The translations under genes and the position numbers were made by a program. Shown here piece after piece: positions 46,801-58,599 of a DNA stretch of 64,000 nt. The DNA is from Datisca glomerata. Its lineage: Eukaryota > Streptophyta > Magnoliopsida > Cucurbitales > Datiscaceae. Under the pieces are notes generated by a model, which had not been told where the DNA came from, did no database searches, and saw nothing but the letters and a program-made list of their open reading frames with translations. The first letter of the stretch is position 1. Each line of letters opens with the position of its first letter. Location of the stretch: assembly GCA_003255025.1 (NCBI GenBank), contig QANY01013145.1, forward strand, positions 594,719 through 658,718. The letters run 5' to 3'.

Positions 46801-47689
46801 ATTAGTATGAAAATCAATAAAGAAAAATAAACTATAAAATATGAATTAGGCAATTCTTGTGAGCAGTATGGTTTACCCCCTATTAAGAAAAATTTCCGTA
46901 CAAACCCTAGAAGGTTTCACAAGCCTGATAGGAGAAAATACCATAAGAATAAGCATAAGATGTTTAACCAATATTTTCCAAAGAATAAAAATTTTGACAA
47001 ACGTTTATCTAAGAATAAAATTTATTCTAGAAGAAAACACAATAAATATTCTTTTGATAAAAATAAACTTAACTATTTTAAATATGGCTAGAATGGTCAT
47101 TCTTCTAAAACTTGTCAATTTAAAGACAAAATTAATCAATTAAAATTCTCTAATAAAGAACAACAAGAATTGTTTGAGTCCCGGAGTCAATAGAAAACTA
47201 TGAGAGTGATAGTGAGTAGAAAAATTTGAATACCCTGAATCCTCAAATCCTAACTCTTTCAGTTATGATATTGTTCAAAAAATTAATGTTCTATATAAAA
47301 ATAAATAACAAGAAGAAAATCTCTTGTTGGATTTAATTAGCAAAATTAAATCCAAGCCAGAATACCTAAAAAGACTTAGGAAAGTAATTTAAAAGAAAAT
47401 ACTAAGTCTAATAATATCGCAAGCCTTTCACAAGCCCTTAAAAAATTCAATAAGGGTAAAGGAAAGAAAAAAAAGGTTATCCTACATGAACTTCAGAAAG
47501 AAATTAAACATATTAAAATAAAAGAAGACTTAAATCTTTAAATAAAGAGTTTAATTAAAAATCATGAATCTTGTAAACTAGGAGAACCTAGTAGATTCCC
47601 AATTTCAATTTATAAGGTTGAAGAACCTATTATCAACAATCAAAATAATGATAATTTCATCCAAATACTTAATCACATATAAATCAAGA

Positions 47690-48520
47690 AATGGTGTATA
47701 ATAGGCAGAATAATAATTCAAGATTTTGATTTCATAACAATGTCTCTTGTTGATTCAGGAGTAGATTCCAATTATATTCAGGAAGGACTACTTCCTCCCA
47801 AGTATAAAACAATTATATGTTTACCATTCATTTCTTTGTTGTATCCTTTTACAATAGAGTATAATGAGATAATAACATATCCTATGGATGAACCTGTTAA
47901 ATTCAAATTTCTTTCTTTTTCTCACAATGAGAAGGTGAAAGCTTTAAAATAGAATTCTATTTTTAAATCCTAAAGAATTAAAGAACAGCTTCAAGATACT
48001 GTTCTTCAAGATCAAATCTTTGAACAAAGAATTTTTCATTTGGTAATCAATTACAAGCCCTTAACGATGATTTAGAATGGATAAAATGTCCAATAACAAA
48101 CAAAATATACTTAATCAACAGATTTAGAGAAGTTGTTGCATTCTCTAAGTTTGACATAAAATCTAGATTTTGGCAAATCCAGATAAATAAGATTAATAAA
48201 TATAAAATTATATTTGATCATTATAAATGGAAAATAACACTATTTGATCTTAAATTTACTCCAAATAAGTTTCAGAATATAATGATTGAATTCTTTAATT
48301 AATTCTTAATTAACTGCATTATTAGTAAATAATACTGGTTAAATTTCTTGATTGTTTACATTAATAACATTTTCTTTAAATATGACAAACAATACAAGAA
48401 ATACTTTGAATTATTTGCCAAGATAATAAAACATAAAATTTTAGTTATCTTTTAAAAAAGAATCAAATTATTTCAGTCAAAAAATAGATTTCTAGGATTT
48501 GAAATTTATTTCATACAATT
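47690..48520 (+). pseudogene. Protease and RT region, copy 6, inactive
   Basis: The protease keeps its active site: ITMSLVDSGVDSNYIQEGLL (DSG near 47,755), followed by FISLLYPFTIEYNEIITYPM. The RT palm block HYKWKITLFDLKFTPNKFQN is followed by VYINN at 48,357-48,368 in place of YxDD. Stops separate the parts. Confidence 0.7.
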
Positions 48521-48689
48521 TGCCTTATTAAATAAAAAGTTTGCTTTAATTAATTATGAATATGCAAAACATGTTTCAATGTATTAATAATTTTGATTCA
48601 ATATTTATAGCAATATTGATTTCAATATTTAATTTATACAATGTATTAATAATTAAATTCACGACCTCCTTACTTGTAATCTTTTGCAG

Positions 48690-50440
48690 GAAATCATACC
48701 AAGATTATGCCGTAGGGAAATTTGAGAAATCTCGCCTACTAGAATATGGGAAAGTAGATGCCAGAGTATTTAATCAAAATTGTTTTACAATAAAGAAGCT
48801 CAATGGCAAGACTGTCACTTTTTGTTCAAAATTCTCATACATTAATTATGGTCATAATAGATTTGAATATCCAAACTATGACTGGATTGATGAATTGGAT
48901 GAAATTTTAGAACATGTTGGGTTGAAGTATGACTTCAATACACAATTAATTCAATGGTATAAGAAAATTATGAAAATAGGTCTTTACAAAAATAATAAAA
49001 TATGTTATAATGGAATTTTAACTGAAAATCTATTGAGACAAGTAAATTCTAAAATTGAATTTTCAAATAAAACAATAATAGAATTTTTGGTACTAAAAAA
49101 AACTTTCTTCATCATGCCTGATGAATTTCAAAAATGTCATAAGCATGCTGTGAAATCCTTAATAAAAGGAATCAATATTATTTTAAGAAAATATGTGATA
49201 AATGGTTCAAAAATAGAAGAGTCTTCGACTCAACAATTGGCCCTTAAGGCCCAAATCAAATAGGAGTCTTCTACTCCTAATCAAGTCCAATTAATAATAC
49301 TTAGATCCATCAGACCCGATTACCAATTAACCTTAGTCAAACAATTTGACCTCTTTTCAAATATCAATCTTTTAATCAATCACTTGACCAACCAATTTAT
49401 CATAATTTCTTTCATATTAAGCCTTCATTTGCTCATCTGAAAGATCCAACACAAATTTCTAAAACCCATTTCATTCCTAAATTCCATTATGTCCTTAGAC
49501 ACAATAACAAAAATCTCAGTTTTTACAGAGATATCCTCTTAGAAACAAAATCCATAAAAATTAGCCCAATAGAAAATTCTGAGGAAAGAATCATTTACCA
49601 TTCTTTCTCTATCATTAGGATCATAACTATGAAGGTTTGGAAATTCATTCTTCAAGCTTCAAAATACTTTTAAACACAAACAATAATTATTTTGACTATA
49701 TTGACGCATGACACGAGATTTTCTTGCATCAAATTAGTGACTTTTCGCACTTTTGGTTTTTAAATTTTGATAACAATTTCAAAATGGATTTTTCAAATTG
49801 GTTCTCAAAATGTTGGTCCATTCATGGTCTTACCTTAGAACGTTTTCTAATTTAATTTACAACAATGGTTCAACTTATTTTCAAAGGTTTATAAGCCATC
49901 ACCAATTGAGATCTCATTTCCCTAAATACTTTGTTTTACAAACATATACAAAATACCTTGGATTTTGAAATGACAATACTCAGTTGAAAATGAAATCCTC
50001 ACCAGACCATATTATACTAAATCGTGGGATAAATTGAATACCCATAAAATTATTGCATCCATCAACCATGAATTTACAAGTATCCGACCCAATATGGGAC
50101 TAACAAATCCCTTTATCTAAGCTCCATTAAAAATTGATGAGCCCATTGACCTAGCCCCACAAATAAAACTATCTAGTCCAAATTCTTCCAAACCCAAATC
50201 AAATCTTGAGTCCAAACCCTATTCAAAAGGTAAATCAAATGCTACCAAGCCTAAACTCAAATTAGAGGAAGAATTAATTCTACTTCTCTTTTTAGAAGAC
50301 AATAATGAATCAGACTCTGAACCACCTGCAGAGTCAAGTCACCAAACTAAATCAAAAATCCAAAGAGATCAATCATCCAGAAAAGTTACCCCTCAGCAAT
50401 TGAAGGTCCTATTCAAAAAATATTGATCCTAGTGATAATG
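48690..50440 (+). pseudogene. Unrecognised downstream ORF, copy 6, long open start
   Basis: From the acceptor-like CAG ending at 48,689 an uninterrupted frame of about 190 codons runs to 49,263 (part of a 235-codon frame that starts upstream). Blocks: RLLEYGKVDARVFNQNCFTI, FSYINYGHNRFEYPNYDWID, HVGLKYDFNTQLIQWYK and FFIMPDEFQKCHKHAVKSL. The remaining two thirds is split by stops, and the Ser/Pro/Lys tail lies near 50,180-50,350. Best template in the window for identifying this protein. Confidence 0.6.
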
Positions 50441-50918
50441 AATAAATCTGAATTAATCAGTAAACAAAATGATTTTTCCTTGGCAAAATGCCAATGTTAT
50501 ATTAAGATCTAAGAATCAATTGATCATAATGACAACTCAACACAATACAATGGTCATAATGATCTTCAAGAAAAGTAAACAATGGCAATAGTCACAATGA
50601 CATTTTCAGACAGTAATTATGATTTCTCTAACAAATAAAAAAGATACAAGAATTTAAGATAACAATTATCAAGGAATCCAATGTGCAACAGTCTCAATGA
50701 CATTTCAACCACAGCAATCATGACAGATTAATTATGAATGACGAAGACCGAGATAGCAATTATCAAAGAATCTTTACATTTTTATCTTCTTCTGTAATTA
50801 TTGTACTGAGTTGTCAAATAATTAGACAACTCAGTACAATAATTACAAAAGTAGACAAAAGTAAAAATGTGAATTATTTTTTTTTTTTGTAGAATAGAAT
50901 AGTTCAGGTAAATGATGA

Positions 50919-50919
50919 A

Positions 50920-50952
<33 letters not shown>

Positions 50953-53150
50953 TAGGGTTATAATCGGTTCGAACCGATTATACAATTATTAAAAATTATA
51001 ACCGAACTGATTAAAATCTGTATAGTAAAATAACCGACTGAACATATTCGATTTGATCGGTTCGGTCGGTTCTTAGAAAATCTGTATACCCCTTCCTCCA
51101 TAAATGATGAGCTTATACTCAAATGAATTTTTATACTTTGTTTTGTAGTAACTGAAGCCTTCAAAAAGTTACAAAATAAACTTTTGTCCCCTAAATTGTA
51201 GATAGCGAGGCATATGTTCCCTTGCTCTTTTTTCTCATTTCTACACAGATTCAAGAGCCCAAATGTCCTAAATTTTCAAAAATCTCATCCAACAGGATTA
51301 TTTTTAGTGCGGTTCTTGGGAAAATTATGACACGCGATTCTGAAATTCATGTATGAAAAGAAAGATGGAAAAGAAGAGCATGTCATCAACCCTAAAATTT
51401 TATGGTTATAATTGTTGCGAAATAAAGTAAAAGATCTACTGGGTTTTAGTTATGTCTATTTTTAGTTACGTCATTAATACTTAGACGTTTATAGTTAAAT
51501 TCAAATTTGTTTCTATTGCACAGACATCAGTTACATAAGAAACTCAAAATCATATGCTAAAGGCACTCGAGTACAAAATTATTTAAATTATTTGAAAAGT
51601 TGATTGAGAAAACTAGATTAAAAAAAGGTACAGCATGTAAAATTGGAAGAATAGTAAAAATGACCTAATTTTCAATTCAAACTGTAAAAATATTTGTAAT
51701 TTTTTTATTTCAAACATGGCCGAAATATGATAATTAATATATTAATAAATAAATTATTTATTTTAATCATTTTTTATTATTTTTATAATTTGAGTTAAAA
51801 AGTTGATTTTTCATATAATTTTTAGCATAAAATTAGGATTGAGTTTCCCCCTCTTTGACAGAATACATCGTTAGCTCAGGATAGAGCTAAGAAGCCCCAT
51901 ACTCATTTACAAACCCTTGTAGCTAGCTTTGACGGGTTGTGTTCGATTTGGTCGTGATAAATAATCAAGGTAAATTACCTTGGTTGATTCATTTATAATT
52001 TAGGGCATCGATACTAGAGTTTGATCCCCTCTTGGGTCATACTGATATCGTTGTGTTAATCTGGAATCAATACTAATCCGGTATCATAGAATTTTTTAAG
52101 AATATTATATTGACAAATATTCAAAAATTAAAAAGTAAAACTAGATTCGTCCTTCATCATTTGTCAATTGTCACTCTTCAACTTTTAGCATGAATCGTTA
52201 AAAGTGGTGAACTAAGTTGTGAATAAAAACATACGTGTATCCTCAAAACATATGCTCTGTGTACTTAGTACGTACAGTGCTTGACGTACTAAATTGTATG
52301 ACATTATATTTTTCAATTAGGATTGTTCTACCTTATAATACGAGCTGCCAAGCATACCCTACCCTAAATTAATTAAGTTTTTAGTTAATTAATTACGGCA
52401 CCATCCAATCTTTAGGTAAGCCAATATTTGAATGTTTTTCAAAGAGGACGTAAAAGAAGATGTTGAATTAGAAACTTGGAATTAAAAAAGAAAGTCATTT
52501 GTCAAGGAAGGCGGCGAAGCACTAGTGTCATTGCCGCATGCATTGCCTTCTTAATTGTATTTGCCAACCAAATTTCTGCTCCGTTGAAAGTTCAAAGTTG
52601 AATATTGCCTCCCTTTGGGTCAGTCAATGTAATAAGGTTAATTACATTTATATTCTATTTTGGGTTAATCCTAATCACATTCTTAAATTTGGAAATTTGT
52701 CTGATAATTGGAAACATTCATCACAAAAAAATAATATTTGAAGTCGTACCAACTACGCTCGTACACAAATAATGTGTATTATTTTAATAGTTCAACATAA
52801 TTGATCTTAATGTTTTAAATCCATAAATCGTTGAAAATGTGCGATTTATATTAGCATTTCTCATATTTATAATACTCAAAAAATAAAACTTCCTTTAACC
52901 TTAAATATAAGCACAAGTTTTTGAATGCTTATATGTAATATACCCATATATGACGACAATATAATTCAAAATAAAAATGAAAAGGGAAATAAATCAGACC
53001 ACCCTAGCTCTGGCTAAAAAACTTTCCCTCTAATTGTGTGATAAGTATTTACACATCTGGAAATTAAAACTATAGTAAAATCACCAACAAAATTAAAAGA
53101 ATAACAAATTAAATAAATAATTAGCCTATTTAATGTCAAAACGACACCGG
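50919..53150. other. Gene-free AT-rich interval
   Basis: Starts with an (AT)n run (50,920-50,944). Next is a block with AATCGGTTCGAACCGATT (50,963-50,980, a perfect palindrome) and further CGGTTCGGTCGGTT-like copies to about 51,072, resembling termini of small plant DNA transposons. After that no frame longer than 100 codons and no recognisable gene. Confidence 0.6.
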
Positions 53151-53167
53151 AATTGACAGAGACCAGT

Positions 53168-53554
53168 CTAGTTGTTGAAGCTGTTGGTTCGTTTGCTTGG
53201 TCCAGACGATGGAACTTTCCCCTTGGGAAGCATATTCAGAATCAGCGATCCATATTTACCACCGGACAAACTTCTAGAAGCTTCCCTATTTCCATACTCT
53301 AAGTTCTTGTTCTCTTCCATGTAATCACACGGTACAACATTATTCTGTCTGTCATTCTCCGACAAAGTAACGGCTACGGCGTTGTTGCCCGGAAGAGCTA
53401 GACTCAAAACTGGCATGGCGGCTTCCCGGTCGATTGGAAGATAATGGTCATTCAGAAGTCTAGCTGATGAAGAAGACTGAGATAGTAGAAGAACAATGAG
53501 TAGAATTGATATTGAAAGGTGATTGAGTTGCTGGTAACGGTATAGCTTGGCCAT
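53168..53554 (-). CDS. IDA-LIKE (IDL) secreted peptide precursor
   Basis: Intronless gene of 128 codons. Residues 1-31 form a signal peptide (hydrophobic SISILLIVLLL, then small residues before ARLL). The variable middle is acidic and Asn-rich. The C-terminus holds LPKGKVPSSGPSKRTN (residues 109-124), matching the conserved PIP/EPIP core of the INFLORESCENCE DEFICIENT IN ABSCISSION family (x-P-x-S-G-P-S-K-R-x-N), then SFNN. IDA family peptides are cleaved, hydroxylated and secreted, and are read by HAESA/HSL receptor kinases in organ shedding, lateral root emergence or stress signalling. The replacement of PIPPS by VPSSG and of KRHN by KRTN suggests the stress-responsive IDL6/IDL7 branch more than IDA itself. 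This is inference from the motif. Confidence 0.82.
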   Translation of the reverse strand: MAKLYRYQQLNHLSISILLIVLLLSQSSSSARLLNDHYLPIDREAAMPVLSLALPGNNAVAVTLSENDRQNNVVPCDYMEENKNLEYGNREASRSLSGGKYGSLILNMLPKGKVPSSGPSKRTNSFNN

Positions 53555-53675
53555 TAGAGAAAAAAAAAGATGAAAGCTTGAGGAAGAAGATACGGTGAAA
53601 GGGAATGTGATGGCCGTGGACGGTGGGCGGTGGTGAAGTGGAGAATGAAGATTGGGTTTTGAAAAGATTTCAAGT

Positions 53676-53683
53676 ATTATATA
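53676..53683 (-). promoter_or_regulatory. TATA box of the IDL gene
   Basis: TATATAAT on the minus strand, about 120 bases before the ATG. An A/G-rich leader lies between. Confidence 0.55.
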
Positions 53684-53952
53684 TGGAGGAGCGGATGTGC
53701 AAGAGATTTGGATTTGGTTGAAAAGGTCAGGGGCTGAAAGTCTTTAGACTTTTTTTTAAATGTGTATGACTCGCGCGTTGTTTTTTTTTTTCACACGACA
53801 GTGACTTAAGAAGTACGTTTGAAGACCCTGCGAGTGATATTAGTGTAAGTCCATGCAATTAGGTCCAAATTATTTGTATTAGTGCAAGTGTTTTGATTTA
53901 GTGATTTTTAGGTCAATAAAAGATATTAATGAATGATGTTATTATTTATCAA

Positions 53953-54914
53953 TGAATCGGAACTGGAAAAAATCACCCAAGGCACGTGTACATAAAGAAC
54001 GAATCTTGAGGGGACGTGCGGACCATGAACATGGTAAGATTGTGAGCTAGACGAGAAAACAGAAGTGACAAACAAATCATGAGGTAAGCGAAAAATGCGG
54101 ACATGAACTCTAAACGGGAAGGAGCTCTAAACGGGAAGGAACTCTAAACACAAAGGAGCTCTAAACAGGAAAGAGCTCTAAACAGGAAGGAACTTTAAAC
54201 GAGAAGGAACTCGAGAAATGGAAAAGAGCACGGAAGCGGGAAACTTCATCAAAATGGGAAAAAGCTGACAGAGGGCTCGCACCTTTGAGAACGAGAAAAG
54301 ACTGACAGAGGACTCGCACATTTGAGAACGAAAAAAGACTGACAGAGGACTCGCACCTTTGAGAATGAGAAAAGATTGACGGGGAACACGCGCCTCTAGA
54401 ACGGGAAAGGCACTCACCGAACTATGCAAGAACGAAAAAAGAAGAAGAGTGGGAATAGACGAAAGGGATAAAAATGACAATTAAAAGACTGTGATTGATT
54501 GGGTAAACTGAATGACTCAAATGAGATAGGTTAGTGGACCACCAAGTAATTATTATTGATTGACTCGAAACCACAAGAAATCACCAAGTGGCTGTGATTG
54601 ATTGGCGGCTGAGCGAGATACATGATAAATGAGAAAGGGAAATGGGCTCATACCTAGCAGAGTAATCCCCACGAACGGGTGTAATCTCTAGGCATAATGA
54701 ATGCCTCCATTTATATTGTTATTTTAATCAACTCATGTTATTTGGGTAGCCTATATAAGACCAATGTATTAAATGAAAAAAAACATTCAAGACAACAAAA
54801 AACACACAACTTATAGCATTTACGCCCCCCTCTCTCTTGTTAATACTTATATCAATCAATTGTTAACAATACTATTTCTCTTCGATCCCTAGTTAACAGA
54901 AAAAATCATTTACA
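53953..54914 (+). repeat. 5' LTR, 962 bp
   Basis: Starts TGAATCGGAACTGG and ends TTTACA next to the PBS. Bases from 53,966 on (AAAAAATCACCCAAGGCACG) correspond to the start of the 3' LTR (AAAAAACCACCCAAGACACA). Inside are short tandem repeats of CTCTAAACGGGAAGGA (54,105-54,210) and four units of about 38 bp with GACTGACAGAGGACTCGCAC (54,265-54,395). TATATAAG at 54,752-54,759 is the likely promoter TATA box. The start is set by TG and by comparison with the 3' LTR and can be off by a few bases. Confidence 0.8.
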
Positions 54915-54933
54915 TTTTGGTGCTTTCATTGAG
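54915..54933 (+). other. Primer binding site of the Ty3 element
   Basis: TTTTGGTGCTTTCATTGAG directly follows the LTR end. The position is diagnostic. Which tRNA it pairs with I cannot settle. Confidence 0.65.
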
Positions 54934-54973
54934 AAAAGAAAAAACCTCAAAATACCCTCCAAAAAACCAAACC

Positions 54974-55800
54974 ATGCCTCGAACCAGATCGAACACCGCC
55001 CTTAATGAAGGAAACAGGAACGGGGATGAACAAGCAAATCACCCTGCTCCCCCATCTTAGATGCTTCAGGCTATTCTAAGCCGAATGCAAGAGATGGAAC
55101 ACCGAAATGCCGAAATGCTAAACAACGCGTGGCAGACGATGCAGGAACATATCGTTGCATTGCACAGACACGTGCAGAAGTCGGTCAACACACTAACCGT
55201 GAGGAAATTCAAAACCACCAGGAGGGAAACAGACACGATGTCATACGACAGTAAGACAAATGAAAATAGTAGGAGCGTGCATAATGAAGACGGAGAAGTT
55301 GAGTCCAAGGAACGCGAAAAGGAGGAGGCGGGAGAAATTCGATAACCAAGAGTCATGACGGAAGCTACCATGGAGGAGATGATGGAACTAAGGAGCCTGG
55401 GAAATAAAAGAAAAACTGACCTAAAATCACTCATGAGAACTCCATTAAGTCCAGAAATCTTGGCAGCCGTAATTCTGAGGAAGTCTGTGGCACCTAAATT
55501 CAAATGTTATTGAGGGAAATCTGATCCTCTAGATCATCTAGATGGTTCAAGAAAGTCATGACATTATACCAACATGAAGACGCTTTGATGTGTAGGATAT
55601 TCCCCACAAGTCTAGACGAGACTGCACTTAAATGGTATCACTCCCTCCCTGCTCAATCTATTACTAACTTTACTGCCATGTCCACTATCTTCTTAGTACA
55701 GTACTCTACTTACCAAGTAGTAGTGGAGGACGCAGACTACCTTCTGACGATATCCACCCAGAAGGAAAAAAGAAACACTTCAGGAATACACTCATAGATT
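54974..55800 (+). pseudogene. gag, broken
   Basis: ATG at 54,974 begins MPRTRSNTALNEGN. TAG at 55,058-55,060 interrupts, then a frame to 55,345 with an alpha-helical MQEMEHRNAEMLNNAW stretch. A frame change follows, then a stretch from 55,355 (MTEATMEEMMELRSLG), and another frame (55,558-55,797) with the retrotransposon Gag core SLDETALKWYHSLPAQSITN. Gag forms the virus-like particle. A zinc knuckle is not recognised. Confidence 0.75.
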
Positions 55801-56554
55801 CAAAGAGGAGATGGCCAATGTGTAAAACTATGACGACAAAGTGACAAGATTGGCTTTTAGACGGGGACTGGATCTAGAGTCATCCTTCTTTTTAATTTAT
55901 CAAAGATAAAACCTTTAACCCTAGCGGAGACTTTACAAAGAATGCAAGCATACATCACATTGGAAGAAGAGAAGAAAAGTTTGTTAAAATAGGCGGGACG
56001 ACGTATTAAAGAGCCAAAGAAAGAAGAACAGAGCTAAAGTGTAGGCAGAAAGCAGAATCTGAGAATAGAAAAAGAAGGTGAGCAGGGAGACAACAAGCAT
56101 AATAGAACTATCACTCGAAAGATATACGTGGATGACATCCATCCTAGAGACAAAATCTACACCCGGTTGATTGTCTCGATAATCCAAGTCTTGGAGATGA
56201 TAAAAGACAAATCTTGGCTGAAAAGATCGGCCCCGCTTATAAGAGACCCAAACCACGTGGATAAAGAAAAATACTACTCATTCCACAGGAGCAACGTACA
56301 TTTTACAAAATATTACTTCCAGTTGAAGGATTATGTAGAGAAACTAGTGAAAGAAGGATACCTTAATCAATTCATGAAGAGAGAAGAACCAAAGCGGGAA
56401 GCTAAAAGGGAAGTCCATGATGGAGGAAAAAAGGATAATGGGAAGCAGGCGCTCTGAATAGTTGACACCATCATCACATTAACTGAATAGAGGGGACTAC
56501 CAGACATGAAAGGAAATTGTACAGCACAAGACCAATATTGGAAGGAAGCCATAA

Positions 56555-57000
56555 ATGGGGAAGTACCGCCAACGAAAGTGGGAATCTCCCACTCATTTTT
56601 ACGACATAGACTTGAAGTATGACGGGAGCCATAAAGATGCCCTTGTCATCTCAATAAAGGTAGGAAATTGTCTGCTGAGAAGGGTGCTAATTGACAACAT
56701 GAGTGCCGTCAATATTCTCCATCGATCAACGCTTGAAAAGATGTCCGTGGGGGAATGACAGTTACAAGGTCTGTCGTAGCCAATAGTAGGTTTCAATGGG
56801 ACTGTGAACTACTCAGAAGGGTTGATCAAACTTACAGTTAGTGCAGAACCATTCAGTTACCTCATCAAGTTCATGGTACAGGACACATCGTCCCCTTACT
56901 ATGCTATTTTGGGAAGAACTTGGTTACATAAAATGAAGGCAGTGCCATCCACCTACTACCAAGTGCTGAAATATCCATCTTTTAAGGGATTAGAACCATA
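56555..57000 (+). pseudogene. Aspartic protease, broken
   Basis: LLRRVLIDNMSAVNILHRST has the protease fold start, but the active-site D-x-G has become D-N-M (expected Asp, any residue, Gly). The downstream YYAILGRTWLHKMKAVPSTY holds the conserved I-L-G-R motif. A stop at 56,756-56,758 lies between. Confidence 0.75.
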
Positions 57001-57359
57001 AGAGGGGACCTAACGCTTCCACGATTTGCGCAATAACTGATAGAATCAGCGAGGAAACAGAAAACAGGAAAACGGAAGAGAAGCTGGTGGTTGCTAATGA
57101 ACAATAGCAATCATAGAAGGATGCGTAGGTGGGCCTGAGGTACGAAGCAAGAGAATAATTGAATCCATTTTCTAAATGAAGAAACACAGAAAATGACAAA
57201 TATTGGAGCCCACCTGGAGGAAACGGAAAAGGAAAGGTTGACTGACTCTCTATGAGGAACAAAGACATTTTTGCAACCACCACTAGGAGATGCTAGGTAT
57301 GCTGAAAAATGTAATCTATCATAAATTGAATAATGAACCTTCTGCTAAACTAGTTAAGC

Positions 57360-58560
57360 AGTGAAAATGAAGTTTCACGCCAGAAAGAAACATGGCCATC
57401 AAAGAAGAAGTTGACAAACTGCTAAAAGTGGATTTCATCAGGGAGGTAGATTATCCAGAATGGCTCTCTAACGTTGTCATGGTGAAAAAGAAAAACGGGA
57501 AATAGAGGATTTGTGTGGACTTCACAGATCTAAACAATGTCTGCCCAAAAGACGAATATTCATTACCCAAAATAGATCAGATGGTGGATGCTATCTCGGG
57601 ACACGAACTTCTGAGCTTCATGGATGTCTTTCTAGGATACAACTAGGTGAAAATATTCCAACCTGACCAAGAAAAAACATATTTCATAACTGAACATGGT
57701 ACTTTTTGCTATAAGGTAACTCATTTTGGTGTAAAAAATGTAGGTGCAACCTACCAAAGGTTGGTAAATAAAATTTTCCAAGAACAGGTCGAGAAAATCA
57801 TGGAAGTTTAAGCAGATGACATGCTGGTGAAAAGTTGTGAGCGGAAAGATAACATCAAAAACCTTGGTGAGGCCTTTTCTATCCTGAGGAAAAATTCGAT
57901 GAAGTTGAATCTAGAAAAATGCACCTTCGGAGTGGCGGCCAGGAAATTCCTCGGCCACTTGGTTACGCAGTGAGGAATCGAGGTCAACCCGGATAAGCCA
58001 TAATGGAGATGAATTCCCCGTGAAAGCAAAAATATATACAAGGCTTAACGGGAAGGTTAACAACATTGAATAGATTTTTTTCAAGATCAACCAACAAGTG
58101 TAAACCACTCTTTGCAAAACTGATGAAGAATTCAACGGACGAATGGGATGACGAGTATGAGTAGGCTTTTAGCAAGATAAAAGAATGCTTGGCAACTCCA
58201 CCGTTATTTTCAAAGACAAAGTTGGGGGAACCTTTATACTTATATATATTCGTCTCATAGACCATCGTCAGTGGTGTCCTAATCAAAAGTTTGATAGCTG
58301 CCAAAACCCATTACAAAAGGATGGAAAAATTGATATTGGCGGTTGTGGTAGCCGCAAGAAAACTAAGGCCCTACTTTCAGCAACATGTCATAAAGGTGCT
58401 GATAGACTCTCCAATTAGAAGTCTCCTACATTCACCTGAAATAAGAAAAAGAATGGAAAAGTGATCAATCGAGTTAAGCCAATACGAGATCCACGACGAG
58501 CTGAGAACATCAATTAAAGGGCAAGCCTTGGCCGATTTCATGGCAGATTTTACCGAACAC
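57360..58560 (+). pseudogene. Reverse transcriptase and RNase H, broken
   Basis: VVMVKKKNGK followed by TAG then RICVDFTDLNNVCPKDEYSL, LLSFMDVFLGYN, QEKTYFITEHGTFCYKVTHF, GATYQRLVNKIFQEQVEKIM. The catalytic box reads V, stop, A-D-D-M-L-V-K-S near 57,808-57,830, so both aspartates remain but the tyrosine codon is TAA. RNase H remnants (PLFSKTKLGEPLYLYIFVS, then a stop) follow to about 58,500. Confidence 0.85.
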
Positions 58561-58599
58561 CAAGGAGAAAACAAAAAGTGGATACCAAGAAATTAAAAG

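Larger units (their letters stand above)
43440..50918 (+). mobile_element. Caulimovirid-like copy 6: outer right arm
   Basis: Promoter, leader, PBS, N-terminal ORF at 44,101 without the movement domain, an expanded acidic repeat region (45.0-46.1 kb), coat-like region, decayed zinc knuckle, protease, RT, a well-preserved start of the downstream ORF, and a 3' region ending in the next promoter block. Homology stops at about 50,918, just before where a TATA box would be, and an (AT)n run follows. Partner of copy 3. Confidence 0.78.

Noticed and set aside
15450..50918. Reading the array as LTR retrotransposons (Ty1 or Ty3)
   Set aside because: No direct repeats flank any copy and no integrase is found, while a 30K movement protein is present. 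The PBS alone does not decide, because tRNA-Met primes both groups.
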